DNA of 64,000 nucleotides from M55B157 sp965657825 (GCA_965657825.1 CBFHQG010000001.1:1-64000); one strand, 5' to 3'. Positions 42,652-52,645 are shown, counted from the first letter of the stretch. Program-made: numbers and translations. The notes: a model not told the origin generated them from the sequence alone.

Positions 42652-43553
42652 CGACTCCGCCTGGACCCCAGATCCCCGTGCGCGGTGCGGTCGATCTGTC
42701 CGCCCTCGCCCAGCAGCGTGAACAGCAGCAGCGCCGTGATGCGGCCATGGGATCAGCCCCCACGGGGGTGGTGATCGATGTCACCGAAGCGAACTTCCAG
42801 GCGGAGGTCCTCGAGCGCAGCCAGACTGTTCCGGTCGTCCTCGACCTGTGGGCGACCTGGTGCGGGCCGTGCAAGGCCCTGTCACCGATCCTGGAGGCTC
42901 TCGCCGCTGAATACGCCGGTCGGTTCGTCCTCGCGAAGGTCGACGTCGACGCTGAGCAGCGCATCGCCGCGGCTTTCCAGGTCCAGAGCATCCCGAGCGT
43001 CTTCGCGGTGGTCGGTGGCCAGCCCGTCCCGCTGTTCCAAGGCGCCCTCCCCGAGCCGCAGGTACGTCAGTACATCGAGGAGTTGCTGAAGGTGGCCGCT
43101 CAAGCCGGGGTCACCGGCACCCTCGCCGCGACGGGTGAGGAATCCGCTGGGGCGGAGTCTGAGTCCGAGCCCGAGCCCGAGCCGGAGGATCCGCGATTCA
43201 CCGCGGCCTACGACGCCATCGACGCGGGTGACTGGGCTGCCGCGTCGGCTGCCTACCGGACGATCCTCGATGCTGAGCCGGCCAATACCGACGCGCAGGC
43301 TGGGTTCGCCCTGTGCGGGATCCAGTTGAGGCTGGAGCAGGCGGGGGAGACCGGAGCCTTGCGCGAGGCCGATGAGGCAGCAGTGCGGGGTGACTGGGCT
43401 GCGGCATTCTCCGCGCTCATCGATCAGGTGCGGGCGACCTCGGGTGATGATCGCGACGCTGCGCGCGAGAGGCTCCTGGAGTTGTTCGTCGTGGCCGGAG
43501 ATGTGCCCGAGGTCGCCACGGCCCGGGTGAACCTCGCCAGCGCGCTGTTTTGA
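42648..43553 (+). CDS. Thioredoxin-TPR protein (CnoX-like)
   Basis: A 301-residue cytoplasmic protein. A thioredoxin fold (about 40-150) carries WCGPCK (C72, C75), followed by a Glu/Pro linker (about 160-180) and a helical TPR-like region (FTAAYDAIDAGDWAAASAAYRTIL onward) to the end. The layout matches CnoX/YbbN holdases. An intact CxxC suggests redox activity. The GTG overlaps the meaB stop. It faces glgB across a 27-nt gap. Confidence 0.88.
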   Translation: MTTPPGPQIPVRGAVDLSALAQQREQQQRRDAAMGSAPTGVVIDVTEANFQAEVLERSQTVPVVLDLWATWCGPCKALSPILEALAAEYAGRFVLAKVDVDAEQRIAAAFQVQSIPSVFAVVGGQPVPLFQGALPEPQVRQYIEELLKVAAQAGVTGTLAATGEESAGAESESEPEPEPEDPRFTAAYDAIDAGDWAAASAAYRTILDAEPANTDAQAGFALCGIQLRLEQAGETGALREADEAAVRGDWAAAFSALIDQVRATSGDDRDAARERLLELFVVAGDVPEVATARVNLASALF

Positions 43554-43580
43554 GCCTCACGTTCGGGCCACCGGGCTGGG

Positions 43581-45770
43581 TCAGTCCTCGCCCGTCCAGG
43601 ACAGCCATACGGCTGCGAGTGGAGGAATGACCAGATCCACCGACGTCTCCCTGCCGTGCCACGCCGGTCCGCGGGCGTGAACGCCCCCGAAGTTCCCGAC
43701 GCCGGAGCCGCCGTAGTCATGCGCATCGGTGTTGAGGATCTCCCGCCACATCCCTGTGCGGGGTAGTCCGAGTCGGTAGTCCATGCGGGGGAGGGGGGAG
43801 AAGTTGACCGCGCAGGCCACCTGCCCGCCCGAGGAGTCCCTGCGGATCCAGGTGAACACGTTGTTCATCGCGTCGTTGGCGTCGATCCATTCGAAACCGT
43901 AGGGCTCATCATCGAGTTCCCACAGGGCCGGTGTGGCCTGGTAGGCCATGTTGATGTCCCGCACCGAACGCGCGATCCCTCGATGTTCCTCGTAGTCCAG
44001 CAACCACCAGTCCAGACCGGCATCGGCGTTCCACTCCGCCGATTGGGCGAACTCCGCGCCCATGAACAGCAGTTTCTTGCCCGGATGTGCCCACATGAAG
44101 GCCAGGTAGGCCCGCAGTGTGGCCAGTTGCTGCCAGCGATCGCCGGGCATCCGTCCGATCAGTGATGACTTGCCGTGCACGACCTCGTCGTGTGAGAGCG
44201 GAAGGACGAAGTGCTCGCTGTACGCGTACATCATCGAGAACGTCAGTTCATGGTGGTGGTACTGGCGATGGATCGCCTCGTGCTTGACGTAGTCCAGCGA
44301 GTCGTGCATCCAGCCCATGTTCCATTTCAGTCCGAAACCGAGACCGCCCAGATGCGTCGGTCGCGTGACGCCGGGCCACGCGGTGGATTCCTCGGCGATG
44401 GTGACGATCCCGGGCACTCGCCTGTAGGCCGTGGCGTTCATCTCCTGGATGAAGGCCACCGCATCGAGATTCTCGCGGCCGCCGTAGGCATTGGGTGTCC
44501 ACTGCCCGTCCTCGCGGGAGTAGTCCAGGTAGAGCATGGAGGCGACAGCATCCACGCGTAGCCCATCGACGTGGAATTCCTCGAGCCAGAACAGCGCGTT
44601 GGCGACGAGGAAGTTGCGCACCTCGGGGCGGCCGAAGTCGAAGACGTACGTACCCCAGTCGGGGTGCTCGCCACGGTGGGGATCGGCGTGCTCGTACAAC
44701 GGTGTGCCATCGAATCTGGCGAGTGCCCAGTCGTCCTTGGGGAAGTGAGCGGGGACCCAGTCGACGATGACCCCGATACCGGCTCGATGTAGTGAGTCGA
44801 TGAGGAATCGAAGGTCGTCGGGGGAACCGAAGCGTGAAGTGGGAGCGAAGTACGACGTGACCTGGTACCCCCATGACCCTCCGAAGGGGTGTTCGGCGAC
44901 GGGGAGGAACTCCACGTGCGTGAAACCCTGCTCGAGGAGGTAGTCGGTCAACTCGGCGGCCAGAGCGCGGTAGTCCAACCCCGGTCGCCAGGAACCCAGG
45001 TGCACCTCGTAGGTCGACATCGGAGAACGGGTGATGTCCTGCTCCGCCCGGGCCCGCAGCCATTCCTCGTCTTCCCAGGTGAATCGCGAGGTGAAGACCA
45101 CCGACCCGGTCGCTGGTGGGATCTCGGTGGCGAACGCGAGTGGATCGGCCTTCTCCCGCCAGATTCCGTCGCGACCGAAGATCGCGAACTTGTACACCGT
45201 GCCGTCACCGATGTCGGGGATGAACAACTCCCACACCCCCGATGAACCCAGGCTGCGCATCGGGTGGGCGGTGGCATCCCAATGGTTGAAGTCGCCGATG
45301 ACGCGCACGCCCTGCGCACTTGGAGCCCACACGGCGAAGGAGACTCCGTGTACATCGCCCAACGGGCTGGAGTACACGTGCTCGTGCGCACCGAGTACCT
45401 GCCACAACTGCTCGTGGCGACCCTCGCCGATCAAGTGCAGATCGACTTCGCCGACCGTGGGCCAGAAGCGGTAGGGATCATCGGCCGGGTAGGTGTCGGC
45501 GCCATAGGTCACCGAGAGGCGGTAGTCCGGCACGTCATCGGTGTCGAGGACCGCCTGCCAGACGCCGCGATGGATGTGCGTGAGCGGGATGCGGTCACCA
45601 TCGAGCACCACATCGACCGCATCTGCCAGGGGTCGCAGGGCTCGCACGACCACACCGTCGTCGGTCGGGTGGGGCCCGAGGATGGAGTGGGGGTCGTGGT
45701 GCCAGCCTTCGACCAGGCGGTCGAGTTCACTCGCATCCGGTGTCGAGGTGCGCGCGGATGGCGTGTTCAT
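43581..45770 (-). CDS. glgB: 1,4-alpha-glucan branching enzyme (GH13)
   Basis: A 729-residue enzyme introducing alpha-1,6 branches into glycogen-like glucans. Two N-terminal CBM48-like modules (HDPHSILGPHP, then SFAVWAPSAQGVRVIGDFNHWD) precede the GH13 barrel with WVPAHFP, nucleophile Asp in GLRVDAVASMLYLDY, acid Glu in TIAEEST, and LSHDEVVHG. ATG 45770 overlaps the glgE stop (ATGA on the minus strand), so it is translated after glgE in one operon. Confidence 0.97.
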   Translation of the reverse strand: MNTPSARTSTPDASELDRLVEGWHHDPHSILGPHPTDDGVVVRALRPLADAVDVVLDGDRIPLTHIHRGVWQAVLDTDDVPDYRLSVTYGADTYPADDPYRFWPTVGEVDLHLIGEGRHEQLWQVLGAHEHVYSSPLGDVHGVSFAVWAPSAQGVRVIGDFNHWDATAHPMRSLGSSGVWELFIPDIGDGTVYKFAIFGRDGIWREKADPLAFATEIPPATGSVVFTSRFTWEDEEWLRARAEQDITRSPMSTYEVHLGSWRPGLDYRALAAELTDYLLEQGFTHVEFLPVAEHPFGGSWGYQVTSYFAPTSRFGSPDDLRFLIDSLHRAGIGVIVDWVPAHFPKDDWALARFDGTPLYEHADPHRGEHPDWGTYVFDFGRPEVRNFLVANALFWLEEFHVDGLRVDAVASMLYLDYSREDGQWTPNAYGGRENLDAVAFIQEMNATAYRRVPGIVTIAEESTAWPGVTRPTHLGGLGFGLKWNMGWMHDSLDYVKHEAIHRQYHHHELTFSMMYAYSEHFVLPLSHDEVVHGKSSLIGRMPGDRWQQLATLRAYLAFMWAHPGKKLLFMGAEFAQSAEWNADAGLDWWLLDYEEHRGIARSVRDINMAYQATPALWELDDEPYGFEWIDANDAMNNVFTWIRRDSSGGQVACAVNFSPLPRMDYRLGLPRTGMWREILNTDAHDYGGSGVGNFGGVHARGPAWHGRETSVDLVIPPLAAVWLSWTGED

Positions 45771-47749
45771 GATCGCCTGACCTGCACGATATGGGCGCCA
45801 CCGAAACGATCGAGGGGGCCATCGGGGGTGAGGCGGACGTAGTCGGCCTGACCCCACGTCCAGCTCTGGTCGGAGATCAGGTCATGGGCGATGAACCGGT
45901 CCGACCACTCCATGCCCAGAGTCGGCATATCCCACCAGACGGTCGCCTCCTGCGGTTGGTGCGGATCGAGAGAGACCACCACCAAGATCAGGTCATCTCC
46001 GTGCTGCTTGGAATACGCGATGACCGAGTCGTTGTCGGGGTGGTGGAAACGCAGACTGCGCAGATCCTGCAACGCCGGCTGCTGGCGTCGGATGCTGTTG
46101 AGCAGGCTCAGGTACGGGGTCAGCGTCGGATGCTGACCGGACCAATCGCGCGGCCGGTACTGGTACTTCTCGGAGTCCAGGTACTCCTCACTCCCGGGTC
46201 GAACGGCCAGGTGCTCGAAATGCTCGAACCCGCTGTAGACACCCCATGTCGGTGAAAGGGTCGCAGCGAGTGTCGCGCGGATCGCGAATGCTGCCGGTCC
46301 TCCGTACTGCAGATACTCAGGAAGGATGTCGGGGGTGTTGACGAAGAAATTCGGACGCATGTAGGCGCTGGCTGGGCCGGCGAGTTCGCTGAGGTACTCC
46401 TCGATCTCCGTTCGGCCGTTGCGCCAGGTGAAGTAGGTATAGCTCTGCTGGAAGCCGATCTCGGCAAGGGCTCGCATCATGGGCGGACGCGTGAACGCCT
46501 CGGCCAGGAAGATCACGTCCGGATCACTGTCGTAGATCGACCCGAGCAGCCTGTCCCACACCCACAGGGGCTTGGTGTGCGGATTATCGACGCGGAAGAT
46601 GCGGACGCCGCGCGACATCCACAGCCGGACGATCCGCTCGACCTCGGCGTACAGCCCCTCTGGATCGTGATCGAAGTTCAGTGGGTAGATGTCCTGGTAT
46701 TTCTTCGGCGGGTTCTCCGCGTAAGCGATGCTGCCGTCGGCCCGTTGGGTGAACCACTCGGGGTGCTCGGTCACCCACGGATGATCAGGTGATGCCTGAA
46801 GGGCCAGGTCGAGGGCGATCTGCAGATCGTGCCTGCTGGCCTCCGCCACGAAGTGGGCGAAATCCTCCTCGCTGCCCAGATCCGGATGGATCGCATCGTG
46901 CCCGCCGTCATCGGATCCGATCGCCCACGGAGATCCCGGATCCTGCGGACCTGCGGTGAGGGTGTTGTTGGGCCCCTTGCGAAAGGACCGGCCGATCGGA
47001 TGGATCGGCGGGAGGTAGACGATGTCGAACCCCGCAGCGGCGATGTCGGCAAGCCGGGTTTCGGCTGTGCGCAAGGTCCCCGACAGTGGCGGATCGAGGT
47101 GCGCGCCCTCACTTCGTGGGAAGAACTCATACCAGGCTCCGACCAGCGCGCGTCTGCCCTCGACCCGAAGGGGCCACGGGCCACTCGTGGTGACCATCCG
47201 GCGCAGCGGATGAGTCTCGAGGAGGGTGAGGATGTCGGCATCCTGAGCAGCCGACCACCGCACGTCGGCGGGTAATCCCGTGTCCCGGAGTGTGCGCGCG
47301 CAGGTTCGCAGACGTGCCCGCTGCTCGGTGCGACCTCGCGGTAATCCCTTGGCCGCCTCTTCCAGCAGCAGGGCGCCAGCATGCAATTCCAGGTCGACGT
47401 CCTGCTCAGCGGGGATCTTGATCGCGGCTCGGTGCCGCCAGGTTGCCCAGGGGTCGTCCCAGGCCTCGATGGAGAAACTCCAATCGCCCACTGCGTCTGC
47501 GCTGACCCACGTCGACCAGCGATCGACTCCTTCGCCGGTCGGCGACATGCGATGGCGTTGGGTCTCGCGACCGCGTGGATCGTGGAGGACGGCGTCCACG
47601 CCGAGGCTGTCGTGACCCTCGCGGAACACCGTGGCGGTGACGGGGATGATCTCGTCGACCACGGCCTTGGCTGGGCGTCTCCCCGACTCGACAGCCGGGG
47701 AGACGTCGACGATGGGAAAGCGCCCGATCAGGACACGGGGCACGCTCAC
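45767..47749 (-). CDS. glgE: Alpha-1,4-glucan:maltose-1-phosphate maltosyltransferase
   Basis: A 660-residue GH13_3 enzyme that elongates alpha-glucan with maltose-1-phosphate. It shows an N-terminal beta-domain, the catalytic Asp in VRIFRVDNPHTKP, the acid Glu in VIFLAEAFTRPPMM, and the family-specific WFTQRADGSIAYAENPPKKYQDIYP region. GTG 47749 (start SVPRVLIGRFPI) was chosen because TAGGCT on the minus strand (47762-47757) ends 7 nt before it; the frame runs further upstream without family similarity. TreS and Pep2, which usually supply the substrate, are not in the window. Confidence 0.95.
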   Translation of the reverse strand: MSVPRVLIGRFPIVDVSPAVESGRRPAKAVVDEIIPVTATVFREGHDSLGVDAVLHDPRGRETQRHRMSPTGEGVDRWSTWVSADAVGDWSFSIEAWDDPWATWRHRAAIKIPAEQDVDLELHAGALLLEEAAKGLPRGRTEQRARLRTCARTLRDTGLPADVRWSAAQDADILTLLETHPLRRMVTTSGPWPLRVEGRRALVGAWYEFFPRSEGAHLDPPLSGTLRTAETRLADIAAAGFDIVYLPPIHPIGRSFRKGPNNTLTAGPQDPGSPWAIGSDDGGHDAIHPDLGSEEDFAHFVAEASRHDLQIALDLALQASPDHPWVTEHPEWFTQRADGSIAYAENPPKKYQDIYPLNFDHDPEGLYAEVERIVRLWMSRGVRIFRVDNPHTKPLWVWDRLLGSIYDSDPDVIFLAEAFTRPPMMRALAEIGFQQSYTYFTWRNGRTEIEEYLSELAGPASAYMRPNFFVNTPDILPEYLQYGGPAAFAIRATLAATLSPTWGVYSGFEHFEHLAVRPGSEEYLDSEKYQYRPRDWSGQHPTLTPYLSLLNSIRRQQPALQDLRSLRFHHPDNDSVIAYSKQHGDDLILVVVSLDPHQPQEATVWWDMPTLGMEWSDRFIAHDLISDQSWTWGQADYVRLTPDGPLDRFGGAHIVQVRRS

Positions 47750-47756
47750 GACATGA

Positions 47757-47762
47757 AGCCTA
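47757..47762 (-). promoter_or_regulatory. -10 hexamer (TAGGCT) for glgE
   Basis: Minus-strand hexamer 7 nt before GTG 47749; predicts a leaderless glgE-glgB message. Confidence 0.5.
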
Positions 47763-47777
47763 GCCGTGTCGGGTCCG

Positions 47778-47826
47778 GCTGAAGACCTTTCAGCAACGAC
47801 TGGGTTTTCAGCAAGACTTTCAGCAA
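47778..47826. promoter_or_regulatory. Cluster of TTTCAGCAA sites between glgE and glgP
   Basis: TTTCAGCAA occurs at 47788-47796, 47806-47814 and 47818-47826. The first is half of a dyad, GCTGAA-5 nt-TTCAGC (47778-47794). The cluster lies about 40 to 75 bases upstream of the glgE start and 70 to 110 upstream of glgP, and looks like a binding array for one regulator of both divergent genes. Confidence 0.55.
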
Positions 47827-47883
47827 AGTGAAGGCGACACGAGATGTTCACGCGCTCGGTGTCGAGCGATGACATGAACCCGG

Positions 47884-47889
47884 TAGCGT
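47884..47889 (+). promoter_or_regulatory. -10 hexamer (TAGCGT) for glgP
   Basis: Ends 7 nt before GTG 47897; predicts leaderless glgP. Confidence 0.5.
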
Positions 47890-47896
47890 CACCGCC

Positions 47897-50506
47897 GTGA
47901 GAGCTATCCGCCGACTCAATGTCCGAACGGTCCTGCCCGACGAACTCGTCGACCTCGACGCCCTGGCGCACAATCTGCGCTGGTCCTGGCATCAACCGAC
48001 CCGCGATCTGTTCGCTGCAATCGATCCGCCGCTGTGGCAGAGCGTGGCTGAGGATCCCATGCGGATGCTCGCCGAGGTCTCCGCCGAGCGGCTGGTCGAA
48101 CTCGCGGCCGATCACGGTTTCGTGGAGTGGGTGCGCCACGCACGCTCGGACCTGCAGGACTATCTGACGCGGGAGCACTGGTACCAGCACCGCGAGAGTG
48201 ACTCGCCGCGAGCGATTGCCTACTTCTCCCCGGAATTCGGGGTTGCGGCCGCGCTGCCTCAGTATTCAGGTGGGCTGGGCATCCTGGCCGGCGATCATCT
48301 CAAGGCCGCATCGGATATCGGCGTGCCCATCATCGGTGTCGGCCTGTTCTACCGCTCCGGTTATTTCCGTCAGGCCCTCTCACGCGATGGGTGGCAGACG
48401 GAGAACTATCCGGTTCTCGATCCTGACAGCCTCCCGGTGCGGTTGCTGCGTGACGAGTCGGGCAGTGCCGTCTACCTTCACGTCGGGATGCCGGACGGTC
48501 AGACGTTGGACTTCCAGGTGTGGGTTGCGCAGGTTGGTCGAGTACCTCTGCTCATGCTCGACTCGGATGTGGCGACCAACTCCCGCCTGGAGCGCGACGT
48601 CACCGATCGGCTCTACGGAGGCGGTCAGGAACACCGGCTGCGCCAGGAGATGCTGCTCGGTATCGGTGGGGTGCGCGCTGTCCGCCGCTACTGCGAACTC
48701 ACCGGACATCCCGCACCGGAGGTGTACCACTCCAATGAGGGACATGCGGGCTTCCTGGGTCTGGAGCGCATCCGCGAGCTGATGGGAGGTCCCGATGGTC
48801 TGGGCTTCGATGAGGCACTCGAAGTGGTGCGTGCTGGCACGGTGTTCACGACGCACACACCGGTACCCGCGGGTATCGACCGGTTCTCCCGTGATCTGAT
48901 CACGCAGTACTTCGGTGGTGATAGTGGTGGCGGTCAGGTACCCGTCGACCGCATCCTGGCCCTCGGTGCAGAGGATTACGAGGGCGGGGATCCCGGGGTT
49001 TTCAACATGGCGGTGATGGGGCTTCGGTTATCGCAGCGTGCGAATGGAGTCAGCCTCCTGCACGGTGCGGTCAGCCGCTCCATGTTCAACGGACTGTGGC
49101 CGGATTTCGACTCCGGTGATGTTCCGATCACGTCGATCACCAACGGTGTGCACGCTCCCACCTGGGTGGCGCCGGAGATCTGGAATCTTGCTGTCGAGCG
49201 CGGGGCGCAGGATCTCGCTGAGCAGCCGTACGGCTGGGAACTGCTCGGTGATCTTCCCGATGACACCCTGTGGTGGACCAAGCGGGTGCTGCGGGAACGC
49301 CTCGTGCACATGGCGCGACATCGACTCCGCCGGTCCTGGTTGCGCCGTGGAGCGACGGAGGCCGAGCTCGGCTGGATCGACGGCGTGCTGGACCCCGACG
49401 TCCTGACGATCGGATTCGCCCGCCGGGTGCCGTCCTATAAGCGACTGACGCTCATGCTGCGAGACCCTGAGCGTCTGCGTTCGCTCCTGCTCGACCCCGA
49501 GCGTCCGATTCAGCTCATCGTGGCGGGCAAGGCGCATCCTGCTGACGAGGGGGGCAAGCGGTTGATCCAGGAGCTCGTGCGCTTCGCCGACGACCCCGAG
49601 GTCCGCCATCGCATCGTCTTCCTGCCCAACTACGAGATCGCGATGGCGACCGTGCTGTATCCGGGCTGCGATGTCTGGTTGAACAACCCCATCAGGCCTC
49701 TCGAGGCGAGTGGAACGTCAGGGATGAAAGCCGCACTCAATGGCGCTCTCAACCTCTCGATCCTCGATGGGTGGTGGGATGAATGGTTCGACGGTGAGAA
49801 CGGCTGGGCCATTCCCACCGCAAACGGCGTAGAGGATCCTGATCGACGTGACGATCTGGAATCCGCCGCTCTGTACGACCTGATCGAATCCAGCGTCGCG
49901 CCCGTGTTCTACTCCCGGAGCGACGACCAGGTGCCCCACCGTTGGGTCGAGATGATGAGGCACACCCTGGCCACCCTCGGTCCCAAGGTGCTCGCCAGTC
50001 GCATGGTGCGTGACTACGTCGAGCGGTTGTATGTCCCCGCGGCGCAGGCATCGCGTGCGGTGCTGACCGACGACATGGCACTGGGGCGCGAGCTCGCGGA
50101 GTGGAAGCGCCGGGTGCGGGATCAGTGGGCATCGGTGGCGGTCGAACACGTCGACGTGTCGATCCCGCACGCACAGCCCTCCCTGGGTGCCGAGGTTTCC
50201 CTGCGGGCGTTCGTGCATCTGGGTGGACTGTCCCCTGAAGATGTGCGCGTGCAGGTCGTCTACGGGCGCGTCGACAGCGAGGATGACATCACCGCCCCGT
50301 CGGTCGGCGATCTGCAGATGCGGGAGGCCTATGACAACGGCCGTTGGCGCTTCGACGGTGAGATGCCGCTGGATCGCACCGGGCCGTTCGGATACACCGT
50401 TCGCATCCTGCCCCGGCACGAAGGACTGGCTTCCCTGGCTGATCTGGGGCTCATGTCGGTCCCGGCGGCAACGAAGGGCCCTGATTCCGAACCGGTGATG
50501 CGCTAG
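47897..50506 (+). CDS. glgP: Alpha-glucan (glycogen/maltodextrin) phosphorylase
   Basis: An 869-residue GT35 phosphorylase releasing glucose-1-phosphate from alpha-1,4-glucans. The N-terminal DUF3417-type region (LVDLDALAHNLRWSWHQPTRDLF) marks the long actinobacterial class. The PLP lysine is about K611 in EASGTSGMKAALNGALN, and GFARRVPSYKR is the phosphate/PLP region. The C-terminal about 150 residues form an extra beta-domain. It is divergent from glgE and overlaps the 3' end of convergent glgX by 4 nt. Confidence 0.95.
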   Translation: MRAIRRLNVRTVLPDELVDLDALAHNLRWSWHQPTRDLFAAIDPPLWQSVAEDPMRMLAEVSAERLVELAADHGFVEWVRHARSDLQDYLTREHWYQHRESDSPRAIAYFSPEFGVAAALPQYSGGLGILAGDHLKAASDIGVPIIGVGLFYRSGYFRQALSRDGWQTENYPVLDPDSLPVRLLRDESGSAVYLHVGMPDGQTLDFQVWVAQVGRVPLLMLDSDVATNSRLERDVTDRLYGGGQEHRLRQEMLLGIGGVRAVRRYCELTGHPAPEVYHSNEGHAGFLGLERIRELMGGPDGLGFDEALEVVRAGTVFTTHTPVPAGIDRFSRDLITQYFGGDSGGGQVPVDRILALGAEDYEGGDPGVFNMAVMGLRLSQRANGVSLLHGAVSRSMFNGLWPDFDSGDVPITSITNGVHAPTWVAPEIWNLAVERGAQDLAEQPYGWELLGDLPDDTLWWTKRVLRERLVHMARHRLRRSWLRRGATEAELGWIDGVLDPDVLTIGFARRVPSYKRLTLMLRDPERLRSLLLDPERPIQLIVAGKAHPADEGGKRLIQELVRFADDPEVRHRIVFLPNYEIAMATVLYPGCDVWLNNPIRPLEASGTSGMKAALNGALNLSILDGWWDEWFDGENGWAIPTANGVEDPDRRDDLESAALYDLIESSVAPVFYSRSDDQVPHRWVEMMRHTLATLGPKVLASRMVRDYVERLYVPAAQASRAVLTDDMALGRELAEWKRRVRDQWASVAVEHVDVSIPHAQPSLGAEVSLRAFVHLGGLSPEDVRVQVVYGRVDSEDDITAPSVGDLQMREAYDNGRWRFDGEMPLDRTGPFGYTVRILPRHEGLASLADLGLMSVPAATKGPDSEPVMR

Positions 50507-52617
50507 CCGCCGTCCTCGACCTTCAGCACGATGAGGTTGCGGGGAGCGAGCATCACGGTGGCACCTGCCGGGTCGGTCCACGGTGCGACACCGGGCTGAT
50601 CGTCGTGGGTGTCCAGCACTCGTCGATAACGGGTTCCGTAAGGCTCCCCGGGGAGCAGGAACGGATGGTGCTCGTCTCCTGAGTGGAACAGCAGGAGGAA
50701 TGAAGCGTCGCGGCCGCTGTGTGGATCACCGGGGAGTGGGTGCAGTCGACCCGACAGGTACATCCCGATGGTGCGGGTTGCCGGCGAGTTCCATTCGTCG
50801 TCGGTGAAGGGGGTGCCTGACGGTGAGAGCCAGCCGAGGTCGGGTGCACCGCCCTCGGAGGTCGGGGTGCCCTGGAAGAAGAAGCGTTGCCGGAACACCC
50901 GGTGCTCGCGCCGAAGCGCGAGGACGTATCGCGTGAAGGAGACCATGTCGGCCTGCCACGGGTTCCATTCCCAGTCGTACCAACTGATGGCGTTGTCCTG
51001 GCAGTAGCCGTTGTTATTGCCCGATTGGGTGCGGCCGAACTCATCGCCCCCGAGCAGCATCGGGACCCCGGTGGACAGCGCAAGCGAGGCGATCATGTTG
51101 CGCATCTGGCGATGGCGCACCTTGAGGATCCCGGGATCCGTGGTGTCACCCTCGTGGCCGTAGTTGGCCGACCGGTTGTCATCGGTCCCGTCGCGGTTGT
51201 CCTCCAGATTCGCCTCATTGTGCTTGTGGTCGTAACTGACCAGGTCACGCATCGTGAATCCATCATGTGCGGTGATGAAGTTGATCGACGCGAAAGGGGA
51301 CCGACCCTCAGAGGCGTAGAGATCGGCGGATCCGGACAATCGCCAGCCGAGTTCGGTGACCCCACTGGCCCCTCTCCAGTAGTCCCGGAGACAGTCTCGG
51401 TACTTCCCGTTCCATTCGCGCCACATCGCGGGGAACTCTCCGACCTGGTAGCCACCCGGACCCACATCCCACGGCTCTGCGATGAGCTTTACCCGGCGCA
51501 GGATCGGATCCTGTCGGATCGTGGTGATGAAGGTGCCGAGCATGTCGACATCGTGCGCTGAGCGAGCCAGCGCCGAGGCCAGGTCGAACCGGAATCCGTC
51601 GGCGTGCATCTCCAGGACCCAATAGCGCAGGGAATCCATCACCAGTTGCAGGACGTGGGGATGCGATAGGTCCAAGGTGTTGCCGCAACCGGTGTAATCC
51701 TCGTAGTACCGACCCTCACGCAGTCGGTAGTAGGCGGGATTGTCGATCCCGCGGAAGGTGAGGGTCGGACCGTTCACTCCCTCCTCGGCGGTGTGGTTGT
51801 ACACCACGTCGAGGATCACCTCGAGCCCGGCAGCATGGAGAGCCTTGACCATCGACTTGAACTCTTTGACCTGCTCACCTCGCGCACCACTGCTGCTGTA
51901 GGCCGCGTGCGGGGCGAAATACCCGAGGGTGTTGTAGCCCCAGTAGTTCGTCAGCCCACGTTCCATCAGATGGACCTCGCTGGTGAAGTGATGCACGGGC
52001 ATCAGTTCGACAGCGGTGACGCCCAGGGACGTGAGGTGCTCGAGCACGGCCGGGTGGGCGATTCCCGCGTAGGTTCCTCGTAGTGCAGCCGGGACCCCCG
52101 GGTGGGTCATCGTGAGTCCGCGCACGTGTGTTTCGTAGATGACCGTGTCGGTCCACGCGGTTGCCGGTGGGCGATCATCGCCCCAATCGAAGTCGGAGGC
52201 GACAGCGATGCTCCGCGGGACGAAGGGGGCTGAATCATCCGGTTGCAGGATCAGGTCGTCGTGGGGATCGGACCCGAAGATCGCATCATCCAACTGAACC
52301 GAGCCCGCGAGTGCGCGCGCATACGGGTCGGTGAGCAGTTTCGCGGAATTCCATCTCCGGCCCACTTCAGGATCCCATTGCCCGTGCACCCGGAAGCCGT
52401 AGCGCATGCCTGGCTCCAGGCCACGGATGCGAGCGTGGTGCACCCCGAGGGTGACCTCGCTCAAGGTCAGGGATGCCTGGGTGCCATCGTCGTCGAACAC
52501 GCACAGCTCCACGCTGCTGGCGCCGGGGGCCCACAGGGCGACGTTCGCGGTGTTCGATGTCAGCGTCACCCCGAGGGGATCCCAGTGGCCCGGGCCCACG
52601 ATGGCGAGGTCCGTCAC
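50503..52617 (-). CDS. glgX: Glycogen debranching enzyme (isoamylase type)
   Basis: A 704-residue GH13_11 enzyme that cleaves alpha-1,6 branches. The N-terminal CBM48 (NVALWAPGASSVELCVFD) precedes the barrel with VVYNHTAEEG, nucleophile Asp in DGFRFDLASALAR, acid Glu in VKLIAEPWDVGPGGYQVG, and NFITAHDGFTMRDLVSY. GTG 52617 was chosen because TAGCGT on the minus strand (52630-52625) ends 7 nt before it; a GTG three codons upstream overlaps that hexamer. With GlgP it completes glycogen breakdown. Confidence 0.96.
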   Translation of the reverse strand: MTDLAIVGPGHWDPLGVTLTSNTANVALWAPGASSVELCVFDDDGTQASLTLSEVTLGVHHARIRGLEPGMRYGFRVHGQWDPEVGRRWNSAKLLTDPYARALAGSVQLDDAIFGSDPHDDLILQPDDSAPFVPRSIAVASDFDWGDDRPPATAWTDTVIYETHVRGLTMTHPGVPAALRGTYAGIAHPAVLEHLTSLGVTAVELMPVHHFTSEVHLMERGLTNYWGYNTLGYFAPHAAYSSSGARGEQVKEFKSMVKALHAAGLEVILDVVYNHTAEEGVNGPTLTFRGIDNPAYYRLREGRYYEDYTGCGNTLDLSHPHVLQLVMDSLRYWVLEMHADGFRFDLASALARSAHDVDMLGTFITTIRQDPILRRVKLIAEPWDVGPGGYQVGEFPAMWREWNGKYRDCLRDYWRGASGVTELGWRLSGSADLYASEGRSPFASINFITAHDGFTMRDLVSYDHKHNEANLEDNRDGTDDNRSANYGHEGDTTDPGILKVRHRQMRNMIASLALSTGVPMLLGGDEFGRTQSGNNNGYCQDNAISWYDWEWNPWQADMVSFTRYVLALRREHRVFRQRFFFQGTPTSEGGAPDLGWLSPSGTPFTDDEWNSPATRTIGMYLSGRLHPLPGDPHSGRDASFLLLFHSGDEHHPFLLPGEPYGTRYRRVLDTHDDQPGVAPWTDPAGATVMLAPRNLIVLKVEDGG

Positions 52618-52624
52618 AGGCCTC

Positions 52625-52630
52625 ACGCTA
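52625..52630 (-). promoter_or_regulatory. -10 hexamer (TAGCGT) for glgX
   Basis: Minus-strand hexamer 7 nt before GTG 52617, back-to-back with the enoyl-CoA hydratase -10. Confidence 0.5.
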
Positions 52631-52639
52631 GCGCGTGGC

Positions 52640-52645
52640 TAGGCT
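52640..52645 (+). promoter_or_regulatory. -10 hexamer (TAGGCT) for the enoyl-CoA hydratase
   Basis: Ends 7 nt before GTG 52653; decides that start over the GTG at 52635. Confidence 0.5.
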
